A stretch of DNA of 39,341 bases from positions 1-39,341 of the IMG/VR virus record IMGVR_UViG_3300042896_000391; one strand, given 5' to 3'. The notes beneath the pieces were generated by a model. That model was not told the origin of the DNA. It ran no database searches and saw nothing but the letters and a program-made list of their open reading frames with translations. This document shows, piece by piece, positions 1 through 7,708 of the stretch (positions are counted from its first letter, which is position 1; each line of letters begins with the position of its first letter). Origin of the DNA: a virus. A program made the position numbers and the translations under genes.

Positions 1-127
1 GGCACGTTGGCCGCTGCCACTTACTCGCTGATTTGCGTCGGCTTGGGCATTCAGGCTTACCTCGATGTGGTGGGCGTGAACAACGGCTCTACCGGCCAAT
101 ACTTCAACGCTGCTACGGCAACTGTTC
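1..127. repeat. Terminal direct repeat, left copy (circular assembly overlap)
   Basis: These 127 bases are identical to 39215-39341. Joining the two copies restores one uninterrupted capsid reading frame, so the window is a circular sequence of 39,214 unique bases cut inside a gene. A length of exactly 127 fits a de Bruijn k-mer overlap better than a biological terminal redundancy. Confidence 0.95.
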
Positions 128-987
128 CCGGCTCCATCACCCGCACCAATGCTGACGGCTCGACCGACACATTCGGCGGCGGCTCTGCAGCCAAGTCGGT
201 GGCCGCTGCTCCAGTGATTGCATCCGGCACCACCGGCTCAGTCGCTGCATCGGTTGCAGCCATGAATGGCGCGGTTGGTTACGCATGGTATTTCGGTGCT
301 TCCGGCTCTGAAAAACTGGTTGCTGTCACCAGCGTCAACAGTGTGACCATCACCGCTGCCGCTGACTCTGGCGCACAAGCTGCCAGCGCCTTGACCGGCG
401 ATAACTCGACTTCCGCATTGGACTTCGATGGCTTGCTGTACCAAGCGTTCAAGCCAGGCTCTAACGCTTACATCAAGCGCATGGCCACTGGTAACACCGG
501 CCTGACTTCGGACGGCGCTGGCGGTATCGTGGAATTTGAAGAGGCTTTTGTCAACTTCTACAACAAGTACCGCCTGTCTCCAACCGTCATGTACGTCAGT
601 TCGCAAGAACTGGTGAACATCACCAAGAAGATTGTTGCCAACGGCGGCGCTCCACTCTTGCGCCTGACAACCGGCGCCAACGAGCAGGGTGTCATCAATG
701 CAGGCGTGGTGGTCGGTCAGTACCTGAACAAGGTTACGGGTCAGCAAGTGGCTGTGCGCGTTCATCCGAACATGCCAGCCGGTACGGTGTTCTTCTGGAC
801 GGCTTCGCTGCCATACCCAATGAGCAACATCAGCAACGTGACCCAGATGCTCATGCGTCAGGACTACTACCAGCTTGAGTGGCCGCTGAAAACTCGCAAG
901 TACGAGTACGGCGTCTATGCGGATGGTGTTCTTCAGCACTACGCCCCATTCAGCATGGGTGTCATCAGCAACATTGCGAACGGCTAA
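1..987 (+). CDS. Major capsid protein, C-terminal part (continues from 38693-39341)
   Basis: This is the 3' part of the major head protein gene, 328 codons plus stop, open from the first base. With the 5' part (174 codons before the overlap) the full product is 502 residues. The reading phase matches exactly when position 39215 is set equal to position 1. The C-terminal region (LLRLTTGANEQG, then VRVHPNMPAGTVFFW, ending in YGVYADGVLQHYAPF) resembles the A-domain and P-loop segments of HK97-fold capsid proteins. The stretch coded by about 1-420 is Ala/Ser/Thr/Gly-rich and looks like a beta-sandwich insertion, which would explain a length well above the usual 300-400 residues. It follows the protease/scaffold gene, the standard order. 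The HK97 family assignment is from pattern recognition. Confidence 0.85.
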   Translation, partial: GTLAAATYSLICVGLGIQAYLDVVGVNNGSTGQYFNAATATVPGSITRTNADGSTDTFGGGSAAKSVAAAPVIASGTTGSVAASVAAMNGAVGYAWYFGASGSEKLVAVTSVNSVTITAAADSGAQAASALTGDNSTSALDFDGLLYQAFKPGSNAYIKRMATGNTGLTSDGAGGIVEFEEAFVNFYNKYRLSPTVMYVSSQELVNITKKIVANGGAPLLRLTTGANEQGVINAGVVVGQYLNKVTGQQVAVRVHPNMPAGTVFFWTASLPYPMSNISNVTQMLMRQDYYQLEWPLKTRKYEYGVYADGVLQHYAPFSMGVISNIANG

Positions 988-1005
988 GCGCTGAGCAATG
1001 CAAGC

Positions 1006-1033
1006 GGGCGGGGTCAAGTGGCCTCGCCCCTTT
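1006..1033 (+). terminator. Hairpin after the capsid gene (weak terminator or mRNA-stabilising stem)
   Basis: GGGCGGGG at 1006-1013 can pair with CCTCGCCC at 1022-1029, eight pairs with one G-U, around an 8-base loop, followed by CTTT. The T-tract is short, so partial attenuation or 3'-end protection of the capsid message is more likely than full termination. Confidence 0.45.
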
Positions 1034-1056
1034 CCAAAAGTTAACGAACAAATACC

Positions 1057-1245
1057 ATGCCAAAGCTAAAAGCACCCGAAGGCGTATGCAGTTTTAGTCA
1101 TGACGGCGTTGAGTACGAAGTCAAGCGCGGCACGATTGATGTGCCAGCCGAAGCTGTAGCTATCGCTCTGGTTCATGGCTTTGCCATCCCGTCAGCCGCC
1201 GTCAAAGCGACCGCCGCCGACACCCCTGACGACGCCAAGGAATAA
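1057..1245 (+). CDS. Small conserved head-module protein, function unknown
   Basis: This 62-residue protein lies directly after the capsid gene and two bases before the connector gene. It begins MPKLKAPEGVCSFSHDGVEY and continues with a short beta-rich region and an Ala/Asp-rich tail. I recognise no catalytic motif. Small proteins at this position are often head-completion or decoration-related, but that is only positional inference. No clear Shine-Dalgarno sequence precedes the ATG, so expression may depend on readthrough from the capsid gene. Confidence 0.7.
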   Translation: MPKLKAPEGVCSFSHDGVEYEVKRGTIDVPAEAVAIALVHGFAIPSAAVKATAADTPDDAKE

Positions 1246-1247
1246 CC

Positions 1248-1802
1248 ATGGCTGTAGTTGCGCTGGCCACCGTTGAACAGGTCAAGGGTTACCTGACCAT
1301 CAATTCAAGCGCAGATGACGCATTGCTGGCGCGTCTGGTTGATGCTGCCAGTGGTTTTATCCAGCAATGGCTAAACCGCAGCTTTGGCCCTGAGCAGTAC
1401 ACCGACACCGTGAACGGCACTGGCGGCGATACCCTGCTGTTTAACAATTACCCGGTCACTGCCGTGGCTGGCGTGGTCATCAATGGCCAGGTCATCCCCG
1501 TGTCAACCAGCTTTAACACGCCTGGCTACGTCTGGAACGACAACAGCATTGCCTTGCGCGGCTATGTCTTTGTACGCGGCAAGATGAATGTAAGTCTGAC
1601 CTATACGGCGGGTTACAGCAATTTGCCGCCTGAGATTACGCAGTCTTGCGTTGAGATGGTTTCCGCCCGCTACCGGGAGAAAGACCGCATTGGCTTGGAG
1701 AGCAAAGGGCTTGCCGGGGAAACCACGGCGTACAGCCAGCGCGATATGCCCGCACCCATGCGAACCATCCTCAACAATTACCGCAGGGTGGCCCCGCTGT
1801 GA
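1248..1802 (+). CDS. Head-tail connector protein (gp6 / phiE125 gp8-like)
   Basis: This 184-residue protein starts with an alpha-helical segment (VEQVKGYLTINSSADDALLA, then LVDAASGFIQQWLNR) typical of the gp6/gp15 adaptor family. That family forms a ring below the portal in the virion neck. A beta-rich middle follows (LLFNNYPVTAVAGVVINGQ), then YTAGYSNLPPEITQSCVEMV, another hallmark of phiE125 gp8-like proteins. AAGGA lies just before the ATG. The stop overlaps the GTG start of the next gene. It sits after the capsid gene and before the gp10-like gene, the usual siphovirus order. Confidence 0.85.
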   Translation: MAVVALATVEQVKGYLTINSSADDALLARLVDAASGFIQQWLNRSFGPEQYTDTVNGTGGDTLLFNNYPVTAVAGVVINGQVIPVSTSFNTPGYVWNDNSIALRGYVFVRGKMNVSLTYTAGYSNLPPEITQSCVEMVSARYREKDRIGLESKGLAGETTAYSQRDMPAPMRTILNNYRRVAPL

Positions 1803-2290
1803 TTACCGGCAAAGCCATCAATGGGGCGATGACCGCCAGCACCGCAAAGAAAGCCGCTGGTGCTGTGGACACTGCGCTTGAGCGAACGGTTTTAAAGCTG
1901 GCACTCAAGATGGCCAGTTTGGTCAAAACAAAACTGACTGGCGAATCTTTAAAAGTTCGCACAGGCCGACTGCGCCGCTCTATTCATTTTGAAATGGATA
2001 AGTCTTCAAACAGCGTTGTGGCCACTGTGGGCACCAATGTGCAATACGCCCGGGTCCATGAACTTGGCGGGACTTTCCAGATTCCCGCCCACTTGCGCAT
2101 GCAGACGGTCGTTTTTGGTCGGCCCATGAAGCAGCCGCGCAAAGTCATGGTCAAAGGGCATCCTGCTACATTCCCGCGCCGGTCATTCCTTGAGGCCAGC
2201 CTGAAGCAAATGGAATCGGAAATTCAAGCGACCTTGGCCGCTGAAGTGGGCGGCGAGTTGCGCCGGGTGATTTCGGAGGGCGCACGGTGA
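1799..2290 (+). CDS. HK97 gp10-like tail completion / neck protein
   Basis: This 163-residue protein starts at a GTG that overlaps the previous TGA (GTGA). It carries the typical order of the gp10 family: an N-terminal helical part, then VRTGRLRRSI, YARVHELGG, and a C-terminal FPRRSFLEASL. These proteins act at the head-tail interface, completing the neck or the proximal tail. Both neighbours are neck genes and all are translationally coupled. Specific contacts cannot be read from the sequence. Confidence 0.85.
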   Translation: MITGKAINGAMTASTAKKAAGAVDTALERTVLKLALKMASLVKTKLTGESLKVRTGRLRRSIHFEMDKSSNSVVATVGTNVQYARVHELGGTFQIPAHLRMQTVVFGRPMKQPRKVMVKGHPATFPRRSFLEASLKQMESEIQATLAAEVGGELRRVISEGAR

Positions 2291-2718
2291 ACCGTGAAGT
2301 CATCTATTCAGCATTGTTCAAGCTGCTTCAGTCCGTTGATGGCGTGGAAACGTTTTCGCGCATTTTGGCGCATTGGGATGATGTTTCTCCCAACATGCAA
2401 CCCGCGCTGTATATGACCGTGATTTCGCAGACGGCGGAACAGGTAACGGGCTTTCCGTCCAAGTACATGCTTGACGCAAAGGTCTGGATTTACACGCACC
2501 GGGACACAGCGGGGGTGATTCCTTCCGTGGCCAGTAATGAAATTTTGGACAGGCTTGACACGGCGCTTAAGCCGCCCGTTGGCCCGTCCTTTAAGCAAAC
2601 CCTTGGCGGTCTGGTTGAGCACTGTTTTATCAACGGTGAGATTGTGACCGACGAGGGAACTTTGGGGAGCCAGGCAGTAGCAATAGTGCCGGTTCGAATG
2701 TTAGTTGTAGCCTCATAA
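2287..2718 (+). CDS. Tail terminator-like protein
   Basis: This 143-residue protein has a GTG start overlapping the upstream stop by four bases. The pattern (MNREVIYSALFKLLQSVDGV, a central WIYTHRD, and NEILDRLDTAL, ending in a basic/hydrophobic strand) fits the tail terminator or minor tail U-like group, which caps the growing tube. The position between the gp10-like gene and the tube gene supports this. Direct sequence evidence is moderate; a function as another neck protein is possible. Confidence 0.7.
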   Translation: MNREVIYSALFKLLQSVDGVETFSRILAHWDDVSPNMQPALYMTVISQTAEQVTGFPSKYMLDAKVWIYTHRDTAGVIPSVASNEILDRLDTALKPPVGPSFKQTLGGLVEHCFINGEIVTDEGTLGSQAVAIVPVRMLVVAS

Positions 2719-2728
2719 GGGGAAAATC

Positions 2729-3496
2729 ATGTCTCAGTTCGTTTTTGGTTCCGGCGTCTTGTGGGGCACTCCTACAACCGACTCAGCAGGCAATGCCATT
2801 GCCAACCCGACACCCGTTCAATTCGGCACGTTGCAAGACGTGTCCATTGACATTTCATTTGAAAACAAGACCCTGCACGGTCAGAATCAATTTGCCGTGG
2901 CCGTTGGCCGTGGCAAGGGCAAGATTACCGGCAAGGCCAAGTTTGCGCAAATTAATGGTCTGTTGATTAACAGCCTGTTCTTTGGCCAGACACTGACCGC
3001 GGGCATCATCAATGATGTGTACGACACGGCAGGCGCAGCAGTGCCAGCAACGCCTTTCAGCATCACCGTGACACCGCCCGGCAGCGGCACATTTGTTGCC
3101 GACTTGGGCGTGCGTGACGCTGGCGGCTTGCCCATGGTGCGCGTGGCTTCTGCCCCGGCTACAGGTCAATACACCGTGTCCGCGCTGGGCGTGTACCTGT
3201 TTGCCGCTGCCGACACCGGCAAGACCGTTTTCATCAACTACCAGTACAGCGCATCCAGCACCACGGCTCAAAAGTCCACCGTTCAAAACGTGTTGATGGG
3301 TTATGCGCCTTCGTTCCGCGTGGACTTATCCACCCCATTCCAGGGCAAAACCATGGTCTGGACACTTCCAAACGCTATCAGCACCAAGCTGACTATCGCG
3401 ACCAAGCTGGATGACTTCGCCATGCCGGAGTTTGACTTTGAAGGCTTTGCAGACAGTACCGGCAACGTTCTGACCTACGCCGTGACGGATCGTTAA
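2729..3496 (+). CDS. Major tail tube protein
   Basis: This 255-residue, beta-rich, Gly/Thr/Ala-rich protein follows the terminator-like gene and precedes the chaperone pair. AAGGGGA lies seven bases before the ATG, one of the stronger ribosome sites in the module, as expected for an abundant structural protein. The N-terminus (FGTLQDVSIDISFENKTLHG) and the C-terminal PEFDFEGFADSTGNVLTYAV resemble tube subunits of non-contractile tails. The middle (about residues 105-185) is likely an extra surface domain. Assignment rests on gene order, size and composition. Confidence 0.75.
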   Translation: MSQFVFGSGVLWGTPTTDSAGNAIANPTPVQFGTLQDVSIDISFENKTLHGQNQFAVAVGRGKGKITGKAKFAQINGLLINSLFFGQTLTAGIINDVYDTAGAAVPATPFSITVTPPGSGTFVADLGVRDAGGLPMVRVASAPATGQYTVSALGVYLFAAADTGKTVFINYQYSASSTTAQKSTVQNVLMGYAPSFRVDLSTPFQGKTMVWTLPNAISTKLTIATKLDDFAMPEFDFEGFADSTGNVLTYAVTDR

Positions 3497-3499
3497 ACC

Positions 3500-3835
3500 A
3501 TGACCACCGCCAAAATCAAAGGGATTGACTTCGAATTTGGGGGCGGCGTGGTCTTGACTGTGCCTCCCTTGAACCTTGCCGCCATTGAGTTGCTGGGCGA
3601 CCGCTTGGCGCAACTGAGCGACAAGGAGCTACGTAAAGAAGATGTCAGCACCATGATTGACGCAGCTTTTATGGCTTTGAAGCGCAACTATCCCGATATG
3701 ACCCGTGAACATGTGGCCAATGACTTGCTTGGGTTGGAGAACATGCAGGAAGTTTTGAAAGCGGTCATGGATGTGTCCGGCTTGCTCCGCAAGGAGAGCC
3801 AGGCACCGGGGGAAGCGACGGCGGGGAGCCTCTAG
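3500..3835 (+). CDS. Tail assembly chaperone, short form (gpG-like)
   Basis: This 111-residue, mostly helical and charged protein sits between tube and tape measure, the position of lambda G. Its 3' end carries GGGGGAA at 3808-3814. The -1 frame is open from upstream of that heptamer to 4068, which gives a G/GT pair. G-type chaperones coat the tape measure protein during tail assembly and are absent from the virion. Confidence 0.8.
   Translation: MTTAKIKGIDFEFGGGVVLTVPPLNLAAIELLGDRLAQLSDKELRKEDVSTMIDAAFMALKRNYPDMTREHVANDLLGLENMQEVLKAVMDVSGLLRKESQAPGEATAGSL
3808..3814 (+). promoter_or_regulatory. Candidate -1 ribosomal frameshift heptamer in the tail chaperone gene
   Basis: In the zero frame the codons are GGG (3809-3811) and GAA (3812-3814), preceded by G. 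Slipping back one base keeps perfect pairing for the glycine tRNA. The glutamate tRNA would pair with GGA, using a G-U pair at the middle position. The -1 frame runs on through LDWNELFVHVS to the stop at 4066-4068. It is a non-canonical relative of the lambda site GGGAAAG. Confidence 0.6.
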
Positions 3836-3852
3836 ATTGGAATGAACTGTTC

Positions 3853-4068
3853 GTGCACGTGTCGATTACCACCGGCATGAGCATTGAACAGGTTCGTGAG
3901 CAATTCGACATTCCCCGCCTGAAAGCGTTTAACAGTTACACAGAAAAGTACCCGCCGCAACACTTGCTGATTGCCAGTTATTTTGGTTTTCCCAAAGAGA
4001 AGGCCAAACAAGCTGACGACGCAACACTGGCGGGAATGATGGCAGAGTTTCAACAGGTGCAGCGATGA
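3853..4068 (+). CDS. Tail assembly chaperone, T extension of the GT fusion
   Basis: As a separate ORF it would start at a GTG at 3853 and give 71 residues, but the frame is open upstream through the candidate slip site. A G/GT fusion of roughly 189 residues is therefore more likely. The T region begins WNELFVHVSITTGMSIEQV and contains PPQHLLIASYFGFPKEKA. A motif with Trp, small residues and helices after a Gly-rich linker is typical of these extensions. The stop overlaps the ATG of the tape measure gene. Confidence 0.7.
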   Translation: MHVSITTGMSIEQVREQFDIPRLKAFNSYTEKYPPQHLLIASYFGFPKEKAKQADDATLAGMMAEFQQVQR

Positions 4069-6569
4069 GCGACAACACGGTAGAAATCAAGTTTGGCGCA
4101 CAGACTGGCCCTTTGAAAGAAGGCACCAACCAAGCCGCCGCGTCGGTTGAAGGCTCTGTCAGCCGAATGAATGCCGCCTTTGCGGACATGGCGGCAAAAA
4201 TCAAAGGTCACACCGCTTCGGCGATTGATTCGTCATCCTCAATGGCGACTGGCCTTAAGGGGCACTTTGAAACGGTGGGCGGTGCTGTTGGCAAGCTGAA
4301 CGGCGGGTTGCTGGCCTTTGCCGCTGTCCTGGCTGGAGGTTCCTTTTTTAAAAGCGCCGTTGATGAATCCAAGCAGTTCACTTCCGAAGCCGTCAAACTT
4401 AGCCGCGCCTTGGGCATCACAGTGGACGAGGCGTCAGCGCTAAACGTTGCTCTAGGCGACATTTACTCAAGCGCTGAAACCTTTATTGGCGCTTCGCAGA
4501 TGCTTACGCGAAACATTCGCACGAATGAGCAGGGCATCCGAGAGATGGGTGTAGCAACCCGAGATTCTTCAGGGCACTTGCGACCCATGCAAGAAATCAT
4601 GATGGACTCGCTCAAAACTCTGAGTAATTACAAGCAAGGTGTTGACCAAAATATTGCTGCACAAAAGCTGTTTGGTCGTGGAGCCGCCGAAGCCTCCCAG
4701 CTGCTTAAATTAAATAGCGCGGTCATTGAAGAGGCAAAAAACAAACAGCAGGAGCTTGGGCTTACTGTTGGCAAAGAGAATGTCGAGGCCAGCAAAGCAT
4801 ACAAAGCCGCCATGAATGATGTGGGTGACGTGCTGCTGGCTGTAAAAAAAGTCATCGGTGATGCAGTGATGCCCGTTCTTACCCGGCTGGGTGAGTGGTT
4901 TTCAAAGCTCATGCCTCCTGCTATCTTTGCGCTCAAGGTGGCTTTTTCGACGCTGGCTAGTGTCGTGATTGCCGTCATGGGCGTGCTTGAGGCCTTGGGG
5001 GAAATCATTATTGGCCTAGCAGCGCCCATCATGGCGTTTGGCCGTGCCATCAAGGCGCTACTGTCAGGCGATATGACCACCGCCACCAAAGAGATGCAGG
5101 GCATGTGGTCAACCTGGGGCGACAAAATGGGTGAGGCTTTCGAAAAAGCCAAAGCATCCGCCTCACGGTCATTGGCTGACATCAAGGCGCAGTGGGGAAA
5201 GCCTACGGCTATTTCAGCGCCTACAGGTGGCAAGACAATGGGAGAAGAAGACCCCGACAAGGGCAAATCTCGCATGGGCAAGTGGGACGCCGAATTGACG
5301 GCGGCCAAGGTTTCCTACGAAAAGCAAAACGACCTGCGCGAGATGAGCAAGCAGCAGGAAATGGCTTATTGGGAAGAATTGAAAAAGCGCTTCAAGCTGA
5401 CCAAAGAAGAAATGCTGTCCGTCGGTCAAAAAATTGACTCGCTCCAGTTGGCAATGAACAAGGAAAACATTGCCGAACAAATTGCCGCCAAAAAAGCGGA
5501 AATGGAAAGCTGGAAAAACAACATGGTCGAGCGTCTTCGCATTTCCGAAGAGCACTATGCGATTGTGGTGAAGCGCTATGGCGATGAGAGCAAAGAAGCC
5601 AAAGCCGCTCAAGCCGAAATTGACCGCGTAAAGCGGCAAAGTGCCGAGCAGTTAAAAAAAGCAGAACTTGACGCCATGGAAATGCGCCGCAACATGGCCA
5701 TGGGCGACATTGAGATTGAAGAACAAAACGCTCAGGCACTTTTTCAGCAAGGCATGATCTCCAACGCGGAAATGCTAACCCTTGAGCAGCAGTTTGAAGA
5801 TGCTCGATTTGCCATTAAGAGCGCTGCGCTTGATGAGCGCATGGCTTTGTTACTTAGTGACCCGGACGCCAACCCGGCAGAGATTCGCAAGACGCTAGAC
5901 CAAGTGATTCAGGTTCAGCAAGAGCACCAAGCGAAGCTGGCCAACATCCGCAACGCCGCCGCTGCAGAAGACCGAAAATACGACAAAGCGTTTGCCGATG
6001 GCGTGGGCAATAGTTTTGGCAACATGATTAGCAACGTGCTGTCCGGCACCATGAAAGTGCGGGACGCTTTCCGCTCCATGGCTCAATCAGTGCTCAGTAC
6101 CTTCACTGGCATGATTGGAAAGATGGCCGCAGAGTGGATGGCCCGCAAGCTGTTGGAAAAAATCATCAGCGCCAAGTCGGCGGCGGGCGATATTGGGATG
6201 CAAGCAGCCAAGGCAGGTGCGGGCGGCGTGGCATCAATGGCTGCGGCACCTTTCCCATTGAACACGCAAGCGCCAGCTTTTGGTGCTGCCATGTCGGCCT
6301 TGGCTGGGAGCTATATGGGCATGCTGGCCCCTGCTGCATCAGCCGAGGGCGGCTTTGACATTCCAGCCGGCATGAATCCCGTGACGCAGCTTCACCAGCG
6401 CGAGATGGTTTTACCAGCTCAATATGCGGACGTAATCCGAGGCATGGGGGAGGGCGGCGGCAAGGCGGCAGCGCCCAACGTCACGCTGCAACTGCACCCC
6501 GACGCCATGCGTTACACGCTGCAAGACTGGCTGCAAGGCGAGTTGGCACGAATGGCGGCGCAGCGATGA
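4065..6569 (+). CDS. Tape measure protein
   Basis: This 834-residue protein fixes tail length and probably helps DNA entry. It has an N-terminal helical region, a hydrophobic stretch at about residues 285-330 (VAFSTLASVVIAVMGVLEAL), and a long charged coiled coil from about residues 400-640 rich in Glu, Lys and Ala. A C-terminal lambda-type segment (DAFRSMAQSVLSTFTGM, MAAEWMARKLLEK) follows, then a Gly/Ala-rich tail. Using the lambda ratio of about 0.15 nm per residue, the tail would be near 125 nm. It overlaps the chaperone stop by four bases and is the longest gene in the window. Confidence 0.92.
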   Translation: MSDNTVEIKFGAQTGPLKEGTNQAAASVEGSVSRMNAAFADMAAKIKGHTASAIDSSSSMATGLKGHFETVGGAVGKLNGGLLAFAAVLAGGSFFKSAVDESKQFTSEAVKLSRALGITVDEASALNVALGDIYSSAETFIGASQMLTRNIRTNEQGIREMGVATRDSSGHLRPMQEIMMDSLKTLSNYKQGVDQNIAAQKLFGRGAAEASQLLKLNSAVIEEAKNKQQELGLTVGKENVEASKAYKAAMNDVGDVLLAVKKVIGDAVMPVLTRLGEWFSKLMPPAIFALKVAFSTLASVVIAVMGVLEALGEIIIGLAAPIMAFGRAIKALLSGDMTTATKEMQGMWSTWGDKMGEAFEKAKASASRSLADIKAQWGKPTAISAPTGGKTMGEEDPDKGKSRMGKWDAELTAAKVSYEKQNDLREMSKQQEMAYWEELKKRFKLTKEEMLSVGQKIDSLQLAMNKENIAEQIAAKKAEMESWKNNMVERLRISEEHYAIVVKRYGDESKEAKAAQAEIDRVKRQSAEQLKKAELDAMEMRRNMAMGDIEIEEQNAQALFQQGMISNAEMLTLEQQFEDARFAIKSAALDERMALLLSDPDANPAEIRKTLDQVIQVQQEHQAKLANIRNAAAAEDRKYDKAFADGVGNSFGNMISNVLSGTMKVRDAFRSMAQSVLSTFTGMIGKMAAEWMARKLLEKIISAKSAAGDIGMQAAKAGAGGVASMAAAPFPLNTQAPAFGAAMSALAGSYMGMLAPAASAEGGFDIPAGMNPVTQLHQREMVLPAQYADVIRGMGEGGGKAAAPNVTLQLHPDAMRYTLQDWLQGELARMAAQR

Positions 6570-6784
6570 GTATCAACCTGCTGAGCGGTTTTGCGCGTGA
6601 AGGCGCATCCGTCATCGTGCTTTACGCCGGGTATCCCAACCGCCGCGTGACTTGGACGCTGGACGGCGCGGGGAGCTTGTCACCCCTGACCGACTACACC
6701 GACGCCAGCGGGCGGGCTGGCGCTGTTTTGACGCCCGACACGGCGGGTGATCTCTTGACTATCACGGTGGACTCAAGTGCTTGA
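6566..6784 (+). CDS. Small stand-alone Ig-like (Big_1-type) domain protein
   Basis: This 72-residue protein consists almost entirely of one predicted Ig-like fold: strands around VTWTLDGAGSLS, then YTDASGRAGAVLTP and LLTITV. The T-D-x-x-G-x-A-x-x-x-L pattern is characteristic of bacterial Ig group 1 domains. The ATG overlaps the tape measure stop (ATGA), and its 3' end overlaps the next gene by eight bases. The next two genes each end in a related domain, so the three probably form one tail-surface or tail-tip cassette. Confidence 0.65.
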   Translation: MSINLLSGFAREGASVIVLYAGYPNRRVTWTLDGAGSLSPLTDYTDASGRAGAVLTPDTAGDLLTITVDSSA

Positions 6785-7706
6785 AAAACTGGCTGGGCCT
6801 TTTACGCGGTTTTTGCCCAACGGGTCAACACCCGCCATGCCGCAATGGGCAACGTGGGTTGACGAACTGGGCTTGTGCGCAGTCATGGAAGGCGCGTCAT
6901 CGTCAGTCACGCAGATTGATGGGGCCACCTACAAACGGGCCACTCTCCCCAATGTGTCTTACTGGCCCTTCATCTTCAATGATGACGTGAATGCGTTGTG
7001 GATTGGGCATGACGTTTACGGCTACACGTTCGACAAAATTGCCTGCACCATCAGCGCTTCGCCCGTGGCGCAAACAGCCGATGGCGGTATTTATTTCTGG
7101 GCTGACTGCATTCGTGGCGGTTACGCCTACCGGGTGGGGGCCAGCTATTACGGCCTTATTGTGGAGCGCAAGACTGCGGACTTTTCCGCTTACTACAGCA
7201 CGATTGCCACAGCTGGCGGCTTTACCGTGGCACCCAGTGGGCAAGCCTATTTTTCCAAGGGTGCCGTTGATGGCGAAATTTACCTGACCTGCGAGTCGGG
7301 GCCTGGCATTAGCTACAACATTGACACCAACACTTTTGGCACACGCTTTTACCTACCCAACAACAAGGGCGCGTGGTACAGCAAGCGGCTGGGCGCATTT
7401 GTGGTGCTCCTTCCGGACAACAGTATCAGCATTTATGCGACCACACCCAAACCCGCCAGCCTGTCTAACCCCACCGATGTAAGCGGCTTTGCCAGCGGGC
7501 AAATTAGTTCGGTGCGGGTGCGGCTGCTCGGCAGCAACAGCGAGCCATGCGCCGGTGAATTGGTGGACTGGTCTATTACTGCGGGCGGCGGCGCCATGCT
7601 GGATGAGCAGACCACCACCAACGCCACCGGCTACGCCTATGCGCGTTACCTTGCGCCATTGCCAGGCGGGGCCAATCCCACCATTTCAGCCAAGGTCGAG
7701 TTTTAA
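6777..7706 (+). CDS. Tail-associated protein with beta-rich body and C-terminal Ig-like domain
   Basis: This 309-residue protein starts at a GTG inside the previous gene, with GGTGG seven bases upstream. The body is rich in Trp, Tyr, Gly and short strands (GGIYFWADCIRGGYAYRVGA, GEIYLTCESGPGISYNID), suggesting a beta-propeller or similar repeat fold. The last 70 residues are a Big_1-like domain (TTNATGYAYARYL). It is related in layout to the following gene. I do not recognise a specific family; a tail-tip or host-surface contact role is inferred from position. Confidence 0.65.
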   Translation: MLEKLAGPFTRFLPNGSTPAMPQWATWVDELGLCAVMEGASSSVTQIDGATYKRATLPNVSYWPFIFNDDVNALWIGHDVYGYTFDKIACTISASPVAQTADGGIYFWADCIRGGYAYRVGASYYGLIVERKTADFSAYYSTIATAGGFTVAPSGQAYFSKGAVDGEIYLTCESGPGISYNIDTNTFGTRFYLPNNKGAWYSKRLGAFVVLLPDNSISIYATTPKPASLSNPTDVSGFASGQISSVRVRLLGSNSEPCAGELVDWSITAGGGAMLDEQTTTNATGYAYARYLAPLPGGANPTISAKVEF

Positions 7707-7708
7707 TC

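Noticed and set aside
1-127. Biological terminal redundancy or cos/long terminal repeat
   Set aside because: The repeat lies in the capsid gene, far from the terminase genes, is exactly 127 bases and restores one reading frame when merged, so it is read as an assembly overlap.
238-1017. Long minus-strand ORF opposite the capsid gene (259 codons)
   Set aside because: Antisense shadow of a GC-rich gene; the product is His/Val/Gln-heavy with no motifs and the plus strand is clearly coding.
4628-5308. Minus-strand ORF of 226 codons opposite the tape measure gene
   Set aside because: Low-complexity antisense frame with no plausible initiation; the tape measure gene accounts for the region.
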